A DNA stretch of 64,000 nt from Dickeya chrysanthemi NCPPB 402 (GCF_000406105.1 NZ_CM001974.1:2621442-2685441), one strand, 5' to 3'; positions 8,201 through 17,210 are shown, counted from the first letter of the stretch. A program made the numbers and translations. The notes: generated from the sequence alone by a model not told the origin.

Positions 8201-8352
8201 CGCCCCCACCGAGCCTCACGGTTGACGACCTGATGGCGGATATTGCGGTGGTGTTCCACTGGCCGCCATCAGAACTTTTCCCCATGAGCCTGGCAGAGTT
8301 GATTAACTGGCGTGGCCGGGCGCTACAACGAAGTGGACAAGACTATGCCTAA
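8179..8352 (+). CDS. gpE' frameshift extension (E+E' fusion)
   Basis: This frame has no start codon of its own in a sensible place; it is reached by -1 slippage at 8173-8179, giving about 90 residues of E plus 57 of E' (ITGLGTLTPPPSLTVDDLMADIAVVFHW...). The end, with FHWPPSELFPMSLAELINWRGRALQR, is like the C-terminal part of P2-type E'. Only the minority E+E' product and E together support tape-measure loading in P2-like tails. The coding frame stays open and in family, so the recoding event still seems to be selected. Confidence 0.82.
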   Translation: MTGLGTLTPPPSLTVDDLMADIAVVFHWPPSELFPMSLAELINWRGRALQRSGQDYA

Positions 8353-9451
8353 GCAAAAGACTATGCCTAAGCAAAAGACGATGCCTAAGCCATCAACTTC
8401 CCCAGGTTCGGGGGCTGCAGCAACACAGCGCAACAATGCTCAGGACAACAGCATTTTCTCACCGCTTCGAGACAATGTGTATCTGAATAAAATCAACAGT
8501 GTATTGCTGGATTTCTTGAGCAAAGCCGGTCAACTCGCCAACAGTGGCACATCAACCGTTGCCAGTGCGCAGAAAAGCACCCGATCTGGCGGCAAAAAAG
8601 GCGGCAGGACTTCTGCCGCCGCACAGCTGGGGATGTTGGGTAATCTCGCCAGGCGGTTCGATGCCATCACCGCTGCGCTGAACCCAACGTATGCTGCATT
8701 GAAAAATGCCCATCATTTGTCACAAACCGACAGTAGCGGCCTCTCTCGCTCAGGTCAAAACCCGAGCGCGGGCGTGACGCAATCGCTTATTGCCCAGGCC
8801 AGTGACGGTGTCAACAGCATCTATTTATCCGCCGCTGCCGCCATGCAGGCCCAACAACATATCGCCGGTTTGGTCCCTTCTGCCAGACTGGCTTCCGCCT
8901 CTCTGCCAGGCAATGTCACGTCATTGCTGAATGCGCAAAAAAATCTCAATCTGCCGACCAACCTACTGCCACAGATTGGCACGGGCGCAACATCGCAGAG
9001 CGGCGCCGAAGGACTGAGTGCCCTCTTCGGTACCGCCCAGGAGTCATTCGTCGGTACGGAAGAAACCAGCATGATGATATCCGCCTTAAGCAATGCGGAT
9101 CTGGATGACGGTGATGGCGGTTCAGCGTTTCAGGGCGGGTTTGATAATCTGCAGGCGCTGTCAGGATCCGCGATGCAATTGCTCAACCAGCCGGGTCTGA
9201 TGAACCAAAGCAACGTGGAAAACCACGCCAGTTTGCAGTCCGACATGACGAACGGCCATTACAACGCACTCTCGCCAAATTCATCACAACGTTATTTTGA
9301 CCAGCGCGTGGTCAATAACATCACGATTACCGTACCCGAAAACAGTAACCTCGACGTGATTAAGCAATACATCGAAGAGGCACTGAGAAAATACAGCCCG
9401 AATAGTAGCGCCTATTCCTACAACTCGATGACCTCTAACCTTATTTCATGA
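8312..9451 (+). CDS. Short tail tape measure protein (gpT position)
   Basis: 379 residues from GTG 8312, overlapping the end of E' as in P2; ATG 8345 is an alternative start. P2 gpT is roughly twice as long (about 815). Residues 12-26 repeat MPKQKT/MPKQKT/MPKPST, a three-unit tandem repeat that creates three candidate ATGs. The middle is rich in Ala, Gln, Ser and Asn with no clear membrane helix. The end (QRVVNNITITVPENSNLDVIKQYIEEALRKY) resembles the C-terminus of P2-like tape measures. Because tape length sets tail length, an assembled tube should be less than half P2 length. Assignment rests mainly on position and the C-terminal motif. Confidence 0.7.
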   Translation: MAGRYNEVDKTMPKQKTMPKQKTMPKPSTSPGSGAAATQRNNAQDNSIFSPLRDNVYLNKINSVLLDFLSKAGQLANSGTSTVASAQKSTRSGGKKGGRTSAAAQLGMLGNLARRFDAITAALNPTYAALKNAHHLSQTDSSGLSRSGQNPSAGVTQSLIAQASDGVNSIYLSAAAAMQAQQHIAGLVPSARLASASLPGNVTSLLNAQKNLNLPTNLLPQIGTGATSQSGAEGLSALFGTAQESFVGTEETSMMISALSNADLDDGDGGSAFQGGFDNLQALSGSAMQLLNQPGLMNQSNVENHASLQSDMTNGHYNALSPNSSQRYFDQRVVNNITITVPENSNLDVIKQYIEEALRKYSPNSSAYSYNSMTSNLIS

Positions 9452-9458
9452 GGATAAT

Positions 9459-9956
9459 ATGATGATGCTTGCACTGGGTTTATTTGTCTTTCAACTGCAA
9501 ACACTGCCGTACAGTACCCTCAGTCGTAATGTTAATTATCGCTGGGCTAGCAACGGCCGTATCGGCCTGCGCCCTGCGCAACAGTTTTTGGGGCAAGGTA
9601 ACGAAACCATTAGTCTTAATGGCGTGCTGTGCCCTGAAATTAACGGCAAGTTCAGCAAACTCTCGTTGTCGGCGCTGGAACTGATGGCCGGGACAGGACG
9701 TGCCTGGCCGCTGATCGAGGGCAGCGGCACCATTTACGGCATGTATGTCGTTGAAAGTTTGCAGCACACCAATACGGAATTCTTCTCCGACGGCAGCGCT
9801 AAACGTATCGAATTCTCGATTAACCTGACGCGTGTCGATGAATCGCTGATAGCCATGTTTGGCGACCTCAGCCAACAGGCTACCGATTTGTACAACCAGC
9901 AAATTACACCGGCCATCGCATCCGCCAAAGCCGCCATCGGAGGTGTCTTCTCGTGA
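9459..9956 (+). CDS. P2-type tail protein gpU
   Basis: 165 residues, starting MMMLALGLFVFQLQTLPYST and containing NGRIGLRPAQQFLGQGNETISLNG, both hallmarks of P2 gpU, and a C-terminal LTRVDE segment. In P2-like phages it is needed to complete the tail. It follows the tape gene by seven bases and its stop overlaps the start of D (GTGA). Confidence 0.9.
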   Translation: MMMLALGLFVFQLQTLPYSTLSRNVNYRWASNGRIGLRPAQQFLGQGNETISLNGVLCPEINGKFSKLSLSALELMAGTGRAWPLIEGSGTIYGMYVVESLQHTNTEFFSDGSAKRIEFSINLTRVDESLIAMFGDLSQQATDLYNQQITPAIASAKAAIGGVFS

Positions 9957-11128
9957 TAGTAAATAACCGCATTGGTATTGCCGACCAGCTTGCGCCGGAC
10001 TATCAGATAACGCTGACGGATTCATCAGGTAATACCCAGACGACCCGCAACCTCAGCCAGCGGCTCATTTCGCTGTCACTGCACGATGTCATGGGGTTCG
10101 AATCCGACCAACTATCGCTGGATATCGATGACAGCGACGGCAAAGTGCTGATGCCCAAACGCGGAGAGAAAATCAGCGTTAAAATCGGCTGGAAGGGTAA
10201 AGCGCTGGAGGACAAAGGCACCTTTGTGGTTGACCAGGTCAGTCACAGCGGGGCACCGGACAGAATTACCCTCAGCGCCCGTAGCGTTAACTTTCGCGGC
10301 GACCTCAACACGCCACGTGATGGTTCCTATAATGCGACCACGCTGGGCGATATCGCCCGGACGATTGCAGAACGCTACGGCCTGCTGGCATCAATCGAAA
10401 CATCGTTGGTTAATACACCGATTGTGCACGAAAACCAATCCAAAGAGTCCGATTTGTCATTTCTCTGCCGTCTGGCCAGAAAATACAGCGGCACAGTGGC
10501 GATAAAAAACGACACATTGCGACTCTTTGTCGCAGGCAGCGGTACGGCGGCAGATGGCAAAAATGTCGCGACGTATCTGATCGAACGCAGCGACGGCGAC
10601 TCTCACAGTTTTACGATTGCCGATCGCATCGCTAATACCTCAATCACCGCCAACTGGCATGATAGCGGCGACACAAAAACACATACTGTGAAGATTAGCC
10701 GTCAACGTAAAACGCAGGCGAAGACGTCAACGTCGCACCCCAGCGCCAAATCGGCTACCCAGCCGTCCGATCTGTCGACTGACGATTATCTGGCCGGTGA
10801 AGAAGACAGCCAGCAAACGCTACAAACCACCTACTCCAGCCAGGATGAAGCCACGCAGGCAGCGGTGAGTAAATGGCGTGAAACCCAGCGCGGCACGGTG
10901 ACGTTCTCGATTTCGCTGGCACGGGGCATGGAGAACCTGAAGCCTGGCGCACTGGTGAGTCTGAAAGGGTTCAAGCAAGTGATAGACGATCGTCAGTGGA
11001 CTATCAAGCGCCTGACTCACACTATCGCCGGTAGTGGTTTTACCACGGCGATTGAGCTGGAAGTGTCGATGCTGGATGTCGCTTACGACGTTAGTTACGG
11101 CGTTGTTGATAACGCCACGGCGCAATAA
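9953..11128 (+). CDS. P2-type tail protein gpD (phage late control D family)
   Basis: 391 residues from GTG 9953, overlapping U by four bases. It carries the hub-protein pattern LHDVMGFESDQLSLDIDD, DSDGKVLMPKRGEKISVKIGW, FVVDQVSHSGAPDRITLSARSVNFRG and ENQSKESDLSFLCRLARKY, then MENLKPGALVSLKGF near the end. gpD relates to the gp27-type baseplate hub on which a VgrG/gpV spike would sit. No spike gene is present in the window. The frame is intact. Confidence 0.9.
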   Translation: MIVNNRIGIADQLAPDYQITLTDSSGNTQTTRNLSQRLISLSLHDVMGFESDQLSLDIDDSDGKVLMPKRGEKISVKIGWKGKALEDKGTFVVDQVSHSGAPDRITLSARSVNFRGDLNTPRDGSYNATTLGDIARTIAERYGLLASIETSLVNTPIVHENQSKESDLSFLCRLARKYSGTVAIKNDTLRLFVAGSGTAADGKNVATYLIERSDGDSHSFTIADRIANTSITANWHDSGDTKTHTVKISRQRKTQAKTSTSHPSAKSATQPSDLSTDDYLAGEEDSQQTLQTTYSSQDEATQAAVSKWRETQRGTVTFSISLARGMENLKPGALVSLKGFKQVIDDRQWTIKRLTHTIAGSGFTTAIELEVSMLDVAYDVSYGVVDNATAQ

Positions 11129-11223
11129 ACCACTTTTCGAATTCTAATTTGCAAATTCGAATTCAATGCAGTACCATATGTGTAAGATGTTTAACTAACC
11201 CGTACACATAAGGTGATTTCAAC

Positions 11224-11415
11224 ATGATGCATTGTCCTTTGTGCCGTCATTCCGCTCATGCCCGTTCCAGCCGCTACCTGTCTGAAAATACCAAGGAGCG
11301 TTACCACCAGTGCACCAACGTCAACTGTGGTCACACTTTTGTCACGATGGAGGCGATAACCCGCTCCATCATGGTGCCAGGCAAGACTGAACCGGTCGAC
11401 GGCGAACGTAAATAA
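11224..11415 (+). CDS. Ogr/Delta-type zinc-finger late transcription activator
   Basis: 63 residues, starting MMHCPLCRHSAHARSSRYLS, with CPLC and a later CTNVNCGHTF giving the C-X2-C...C-X4-C zinc-binding array. Ogr and Delta activate P2/P4 late promoters through RNA polymerase alpha. Its gene lies directly after D, as in P2. The upstream 95 bases are AT-rich with TGTGTAAGATGTTTAACTAA, probably its own promoter region. Survival of the activator with the tail genes suggests regulated expression is still possible. Confidence 0.9.
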   Translation: MMHCPLCRHSAHARSSRYLSENTKERYHQCTNVNCGHTFVTMEAITRSIMVPGKTEPVDGERK

Positions 11416-11421
11416 ATCAGT

Positions 11422-11548
11422 TATACCCAAAATAATTCGAGTTGCAGGAAGGCGGCAAGAGAGAGAATCCCGATGAACTTACCCAGGTAAGTGATTCGGG
11501 TGAACGAACGCAGCCAACACACCTGCAACTTGAAGTATGACGGGTATA
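11422..11548 (+). repeat. 127-bp MITE-like intergenic repeat, copy 2
   Basis: The same 127-bp unit as 4479-4605 and in the same orientation, starting six bases after the ogr stop. Copies 1 and 2 are therefore direct repeats 6.8 kb apart that bracket the fibre, sheath, tube, tape, U, D and ogr genes. Confidence 0.88.
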
Positions 11549-11591
11549 TTCCGCTCTCCCTCCGTGTTTCCTTACTTTTCTGACCGTCTTT

Positions 11592-11616
11592 CCCCGCCTC
11601 CCGGCGGGGTTTTTTA
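11592..11616 (+). terminator. Rho-independent terminator at the end of the tail island
   Basis: CCCCGCC-TCCC-GGCGGGG followed by TTTTTTATAT. Confidence 0.92.
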
Positions 11617-11866
11617 TATATTGGATACACAAAAAGTGTTTTCCATGACGAATCCATGCGCCATAGAAAAAACGTATTATTGACGCTGACTGCCGCCGAC
11701 TCTTAGTATCTCTCTGCTTTTACTGATTTTCAGTCACTTGCTGCGATGATACCGGCCAACAGGTCCAGCAACGCCGCAAGGGATGAATCCTGCCGTGACG
11801 ATGGTGCCCTTCCCTCCTTTCACCATCAAAAATCAGACGCTAACACCGCTTTGAATAACACGAGAG

Positions 11867-11904
11867 CAGGAAAGGCGTTATGGGACTGAGCCCATGGTTT
11901 CCTG
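11867..11904 (+). promoter_or_regulatory. Two-tier hairpin in the guaD leader
   Basis: Outer arms CAGGAAA (11867-11873) and TTTCCTG (11898-11904) enclose inner arms ATGGG (11880-11884) and CCCAT (11891-11895). It ends eight bases before the guaD ribosome site. The rest of 11617-11860 shows no gene. It does not resemble a known purine riboswitch core, so a role in control is only a suggestion. Confidence 0.35.
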
Positions 11905-11926
11905 TTCCTCAGCAGGGAGAACACAC

Positions 11927-13231
11927 ATGACGGAAACGACCCGAGCTTATCGCGCCAGTTTGTTACATTTTATCGCCGACCCGCTGTATGACCCGCAGGC
12001 CGCTCGTTTTATCGACGATGGTCTGTTGTTGGTGCGTGACGGGCGCATTCTGGATGCGGTGCCGTACGACGCCCTCACCGAAACGGATCGCCGGGCGATG
12101 ACCGTGATTGACTACCGCGGCCGCTTGTTGATGCCGGGATTTATCGATACGCATATCCATTTTCCCCAGACGGAGATGATCGCCTGTTACGGCGAGCAGC
12201 TACTGTCCTGGCTCGATACCTACACCTTTCCCACCGAGCGCAAGTTCGCCGATGAAGATTACGCCCGGCAGCGCGCGACATTTTTCATTCAGGAACTGCT
12301 GCGTCACGGCACCACCAGCGCGCTGGTGTTTGCCACAGTACATCCACAATCGGTTGATGCGCTGTTCAGCGCCGCTGAAGATAAAAACATGTGTCTTATC
12401 GCCGGCAAAGTGATGATGGATAGACATGCGCCGGACGATCTGTGCGATACCGCGCAGCAAAGTTATGACGAGAGCAAAGCACTGATTGAAAAATGGCATC
12501 GCCGCGGGCGGTTGCGTTATGCCGTCACGCCACGCTTTGCCCCGACTTCCACCCCAGCGCAACTGGCGTTGGCCGGCCGGCTATTGCGGGAATATCCAGA
12601 CGTCTATTTGCATACTCACCTGTGCGAAAACCCGGATGAAATCGCCTGGGTTAAATCGCTGTTTCCCGAACGGCGACATTATCTCGATGTTTACCACCAC
12701 CACGGGCTGACCGGACGCCGTTCCGTGTTTGCCCACGCGATTCATCTGCAGCCGGATGAGATCCATACGCTGGCGCACAGTCACTCCGCCGTGGCGTTTT
12801 GCCCCAGCTCCAATCTGTTTCTGGGCAGCGGTCTGTTCCGGCTGCACCCACTAAAAGCCGCCGGCATCCGTATCGGGATGGGAACGGATGTCGGTGCCGG
12901 CACCAGCCTGTCATTGCTGCAAACCCTCAGCGACGGCTATAAAGTGCAGCAATTGCAGGGAGAAAAACTGTCTGCTCGCGAAGGGTTGTATCAGGCGACG
13001 CTGGGTGCCGCCGCCGCCCTGTCGCTGGATGACCAACTGGGTAATTTTCTGCCGGGCAAAACGGCCGACTTCGTCGTACTCGACTGGGCCGCCACCCCAC
13101 TACAGCAATTGCGCCAGCAACAATCCACCTCGCTGGACTCACGGCTGTTCGCGCTGATGATGCAAGGCGACGACAGAAACATCAGCGCGACTTATGTTCA
13201 CGGTGAATGCGTCTATCAGCGGGCGCAATAA
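11927..13231 (+). CDS. guaD: Guanine deaminase
   Basis: 434 residues from ATG 11927, which follows CAGGGAG by nine bases; an in-frame ATG at 11894 has no ribosome site. The amidohydrolase metal motifs are all present: FIDTHIHFPQTEM (His-X-His), the histidine in LHTHLCENPDE, HAIHL, and the aspartate in IGMGTDVGAGTS. SSNLFLGSG is typical of guanine deaminases. It converts guanine to xanthine and ammonia in the cytoplasm. The gene stands alone; purine catabolic genes are not adjacent. Confidence 0.92.
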   Translation: MTETTRAYRASLLHFIADPLYDPQAARFIDDGLLLVRDGRILDAVPYDALTETDRRAMTVIDYRGRLLMPGFIDTHIHFPQTEMIACYGEQLLSWLDTYTFPTERKFADEDYARQRATFFIQELLRHGTTSALVFATVHPQSVDALFSAAEDKNMCLIAGKVMMDRHAPDDLCDTAQQSYDESKALIEKWHRRGRLRYAVTPRFAPTSTPAQLALAGRLLREYPDVYLHTHLCENPDEIAWVKSLFPERRHYLDVYHHHGLTGRRSVFAHAIHLQPDEIHTLAHSHSAVAFCPSSNLFLGSGLFRLHPLKAAGIRIGMGTDVGAGTSLSLLQTLSDGYKVQQLQGEKLSAREGLYQATLGAAAALSLDDQLGNFLPGKTADFVVLDWAATPLQQLRQQQSTSLDSRLFALMMQGDDRNISATYVHGECVYQRAQ

Positions 13232-13454
13232 ACCGCCGAGCGGTCTGTGATAAAACGGACCGGATTTCACTCCATAGGGTGACACATCGCACATTTCACT
13301 AAAAAAAGTCATGTTGCGGTGTGCCCCCTACCGATAACTATTCTTGAATCATACCGGAAAAGCGTTCAGGCCAATTGTGGGATGGCGATATCCGCTGAGT
13401 TCCGCTTTGTGCGGCGCTAACAGCCATTATTACCCGGCACCATAAGGTTTCGTC

Positions 13455-15269
13455 ATGACGTCCCCATGTCATCGTTGTAGCGAAGAGCAACAAGATATCT
13501 TCTCGCGTATGCTGAATATTTTCGACACTCAGCCCGCCGAAGAGCTCCCGCGTCTGGCGCGCATCACCCGTACTTTTTTTCAGGTGCAAAGCGTGGTGAT
13601 CTCCCTGGTCAACAGCGAGCGTCAATGGTTTTTGTCAAAAGACAATTTTCCCCGTCAGGAGCCGTCCATCGAGTTTTCCTTCTGCGCCCATACGGTAAGC
13701 GCCAACGCGCCGCTGATCGTTACGGATACGCTGCTGGATGCCCGCTTCGCCGCCAATCCGCAGGTCACCAGCGACGACCCCATTCGTTTCCACGCCAGTT
13801 ATCCATTGTGCTCTTCGCGGGGTACGCCGATTGGCGCGCTGTGTCTTTACCATAACCATCCGCGCACATTCAGCGACGATGAGCTACAGCAGTTGAGCGA
13901 TTTGGCGTGTATCGTGCAAACCGTGCTGCATAAAGTGGAAATGCAGGCACGTGAAGCGATAGCGCAGGAACGGTTGCATCAATCGGATTACATCAGTCAG
14001 CAAATATTTTTTCGCGCCGCCATCGGCCTGGCACTGATCGCACCGGACAAACGGCCACTAAAATTCAATCACGCACTGTGCGACATGCTCGGTTACGACG
14101 AGGAAACCCTGCTGGCTCTCCCTGTGGAAAACGTCGTGCACCCGGACGATTTGCCGGGCTTAATCAGCACCCATGCACAACTGATGGAGAGCGACATGCG
14201 GGAATGCACACAACAACGGCGCTATATTCGCGCAGACGGTAGCGAACTGTGGGCCCAGGTCTCGATTTCGGTGCTCTACAACCCGGACGGCAGCAAGTTC
14301 GGCCTGCTGCTGGCGCTGACCGACCTGAGCGACCAGAAAGCCTCTGAGCGGGCATTACGCAGCCTGAGCCATGAGTTGGAAAGCCGGGTGGAACAACGCA
14401 CCGCTGAATTGCGCCAGAGTCATCAATTTATTCAGGATATTACCGATCATATTCCGGCCATAATTTCCTGCATCAGCCCGGATAACGTGTTGGTCTTCGC
14501 CAATCGCCACCTGCGCAAACTCATCGGCCATGAACATGACTCCCTCTACCAACGCGATATTCACGATATCCTTCGCCCACAGGAGGTGGAGCTGTTTTTG
14601 CCGCGGCTGGAAGAGTTACGCCAGAAACAGCAGCCGACTTCCTTTGAGCACGTGATGGATATGCCCGACGGCCAGATAGTGACTTTTCATACTGAAATGG
14701 TGCCGGCTGAACCGCCGGAACTCGGCACCTATATACTCTCTACCGATATTACCCACCTCACGGTATTGCGCGACCAATTGGCATTCGAAGCCAACCACGA
14801 CCATCTCACCGGCCTGCCCAACCGGCGAGCGGTCATCAGCTATTTGAACCGTCTGGCAGGTAAAAAGCGACGCGGCGCACTGGCATTGTTATTTTTCGAT
14901 ATCAACAATTTCAAATACTACAACGACCAGTTCGGCCATGATTTTGGCGATCGGGTTATCAAAACGTTTGCACGCCTGCTGCGCCAGAATACCCGATCTT
15001 ATGATTTCATCGGTCGTCTGGCGGGCGATGAGTTTCTGATGGTCATCCATGAGCAGAATAATCTGAACAGCGAAATTCGCGCGATTACTCAAAAGCTGAA
15101 GGCGAAGATCGAAAAACCGGTCACTATTCGCCGCCAGACGATTACGTTATCCGCCAGTGTAGGGCGCGCGATCCTGCCGCAGGGCGCTGCGCTTAACGCC
15201 AATGAATTGATCCGTCAGGCAGATACCGCCATGTATCAGGCCAAACGCCGGTTTATTTCACCGCCCTGA
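13455..15269 (+). CDS. GAF-PAS-PAS diguanylate cyclase with AGDEF active site
   Basis: 604 residues, with no membrane segment. Order: GAF domain (about 20-165, with SFCAHTV and LDARFAANPQV), PAS 1 (about 190-300, LGYDEETLLALP...VHPDDLPGL), a short coiled coil (SLSHELESRVEQRTAELRQS), PAS 2 (about 325-435), and GGDEF (about 440-600). The signature is A523-G-D-E-F rather than GGDEF. The inhibitory I-site RSYD is present five residues before it, and DHLTGLPNRRA and FFDINNFKYYND are conserved, so activity is likely; AGDEF cyclases with activity are known. It would make cyclic di-GMP in response to a cytoplasmic ligand. No EAL domain. AAGG precedes the start. Confidence 0.9.
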   Translation: MTSPCHRCSEEQQDIFSRMLNIFDTQPAEELPRLARITRTFFQVQSVVISLVNSERQWFLSKDNFPRQEPSIEFSFCAHTVSANAPLIVTDTLLDARFAANPQVTSDDPIRFHASYPLCSSRGTPIGALCLYHNHPRTFSDDELQQLSDLACIVQTVLHKVEMQAREAIAQERLHQSDYISQQIFFRAAIGLALIAPDKRPLKFNHALCDMLGYDEETLLALPVENVVHPDDLPGLISTHAQLMESDMRECTQQRRYIRADGSELWAQVSISVLYNPDGSKFGLLLALTDLSDQKASERALRSLSHELESRVEQRTAELRQSHQFIQDITDHIPAIISCISPDNVLVFANRHLRKLIGHEHDSLYQRDIHDILRPQEVELFLPRLEELRQKQQPTSFEHVMDMPDGQIVTFHTEMVPAEPPELGTYILSTDITHLTVLRDQLAFEANHDHLTGLPNRRAVISYLNRLAGKKRRGALALLFFDINNFKYYNDQFGHDFGDRVIKTFARLLRQNTRSYDFIGRLAGDEFLMVIHEQNNLNSEIRAITQKLKAKIEKPVTIRRQTITLSASVGRAILPQGAALNANELIRQADTAMYQAKRRFISPP

Positions 15270-15521
15270 TATCAGCCGGATAAATAGGCTTTACCTTGCC
15301 ATAACGAGCACACCGATTTGCCAAAATTCGAATAACGAAAAACTATAGAGATAATCTCATCTGGTGAATCATCCCGTTTATTTTATCCAAACAGCCAATT
15401 TGCCTGGCACCTCTGTCATAAGTATTTCCTGTGATGAAAATCACGTTTTTTTTAAAGTTCTCACTTTTGATTGCCGATGGCTTTTTTACCGACGTCATTA
15501 TTCAATCATCGAGAGCGTGCT

Positions 15522-17210
15522 ATGTTCAGAAATATAAAAATTGTCACCGGGCTATTTTCATTACTGCTGGCTTTAAGCGTGCTGCAACTGGTTAGTTACG
15601 GTTTTTTCTTTGGCGCCATGAAGAGTGATCGTAATAACTTCGTGGTCGCACAAACGTTGCGTAAACAAAGCGGCGAGCTCAACGCGGCATGGATTGCTCT
15701 GATTCAGACGCGCAATACCATGAATCGCGCAATCGCTCGCATGATCATGGAAACCAACAATATTCCCAGCGCAGGAAAATCGGCTGATCTGATTGATGTC
15801 GCTAACCAGTCGCTGGCTCAGGCGGACCAGCATTTCGCCGCTTACAAACAGATTCCCCTTCTGTCGGTACAAGACGCGGCACTGGCTAAAGACATCAACG
15901 ATAATTATCTGGCGTTACGTCGTATATTGCAGCAAATCGTCGAGCTAATAAAAACCCAAGACGTCAAAACCATTCAGGCCTTGCCGACGCAAAAAGCACA
16001 GGACGCGTTTCAGAACACCTTCGATGCTTATTTTCAGCAAAACGATGCCCTGAATGACAATGCAGTGAACGATAGCGGCCAAAATTACTATTACAGTATT
16101 ATCGTGATCGCGGTTTGCGTACTGATCCTAATGTTCGCTACCAGTAGCGCCTGGGTCTATATTCGTCGAATCCTGTTGCAGCCATTAAATCAGGTGATGG
16201 TGCATTTGCACCATATCGCCACCGGCGATCTGACACAGTCACTGACGATTGAGGCGAAAAACGAAATAGGCCAGTTGGCGGAGCGCGTTCGTCACATGCA
16301 ACACGCATTGATTGATACCGTCGGTAAAGTGCGGATAAGCGCAGACAACATTTATCATCGCGCCAGCGAAATTGCCGGCGGCAACAACGACCTCTCCTCC
16401 CGTACCGAGCAGCAGTCCGCCGCGCTGGTGCAAACCGCCGCCAGCATGGAACAATTGACCGCCACGGTAAAACAGAACGCCGACAATGCCCGTCACGCCT
16501 CCCAACTGGCGCGGGATGCATCGGACACTGCCCATAAAGGGTTGCAGGTCGTCGACAACGTAGTGAGTACGATGGGGAAAATCAGCGGCAGTTCGCAAAA
16601 AATCAGCGACATTACCGGGCTTATCGACAGCATTGCCTTCCAGACGAATATTCTGGCGCTCAACGCCGCGGTCGAAGCGGCGCGTGCCGGCGAGCAGGGC
16701 CGCGGCTTTGCGGTAGTGGCCGGCGAAGTCCGCACGCTGGCGCAACGCAGCGCCGATGCGGCCCGTGAAATCAAAGGGCTGATCGAAGATTCCGTCGGCC
16801 GGGTACAAGAAGGCTCGGTGCTGGTCGCTTCCGCCGGTGAAACCATGGGCGACCTGGTGAAGGCTGTCACACGGGTGACGGACATCATGGGCGAAATCTC
16901 TTCCGCATCGGAAGAACAGAGCCGCGGCATCGATCAGGTCAGTCAGGCGGTAAGTGAAATGGACCGGGTCACGCAACAGAATGCAGTGCTGGTAGAACAA
17001 TCCGCTAATGCCGCCGTGTCGCTGGAAGAACAGAGCGATCAACTCAACCGTGCCGTATCGCTGTTCCGGTTGCATGGCGCGGCATCGCTCACGACCGAAA
17101 AGCACCGTCCTGCCGTCAGCATGACCGCTGAAACACCGCGTCTATCCGTTGGTCATAAGGTGGCTACCGCCGGCGCGTATCAGGAGACGGGCAACTGGGA
17201 AACGTTCTGA
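15522..17210 (+). CDS. Methyl-accepting chemotaxis protein with NWETF tail
   Basis: 562 residues from ATG 15522 (MFRNIKIVTGLFSLLLALS starts the first membrane helix; an ATG at 15471 would add 17 residues before it). Order: TM1 (about 8-30), periplasmic four-helix ligand domain (about 31-190, with RTMNRAI-like NTMNRAIARM), TM2 (about 192-215), HAMP (about 216-268), and a signalling domain with the hairpin tip [34 protein letters not shown]. The last residues GNWETF are the CheR/CheB docking pentapeptide of high-abundance receptors such as Tar and Tsr. The ligand cannot be told. A weak hairpin (17243-17265) follows. Confidence 0.93.
   Translation: MFRNIKIVTGLFSLLLALSVLQLVSYGFFFGAMKSDRNNFVVAQTLRKQSGELNAAWIALIQTRNTMNRAIARMIMETNNIPSAGKSADLIDVANQSLAQADQHFAAYKQIPLLSVQDAALAKDINDNYLALRRILQQIVELIKTQDVKTIQALPTQKAQDAFQNTFDAYFQQNDALNDNAVNDSGQNYYYSIIVIAVCVLILMFATSSAWVYIRRILLQPLNQVMVHLHHIATGDLTQSLTIEAKNEIGQLAERVRHMQHALIDTVGKVRISADNIYHRASEIAGGNNDLSSRTEQQSAALVQTAASMEQLTATVKQNADNARHASQLARDASDTAHKGLQVVDNVVSTMGKISGSSQKISDITGLIDSIAFQTNILALNAAVEAARAGEQGRGFAVVAGEVRTLAQRSADAAREIKGLIEDSVGRVQEGSVLVASAGETMGDLVKAVTRVTDIMGEISSASEEQSRGIDQVSQAVSEMDRVTQQNAVLVEQSANAAVSLEEQSDQLNRAVSLFRLHGAASLTTEKHRPAVSMTAETPRLSVGHKVATAGAYQETGNWETF

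Noticed and set aside
11860-11926. Purine riboswitch before guaD
   Set aside because: The stem pattern lacks the conserved three-way junction bases of purine riboswitches.
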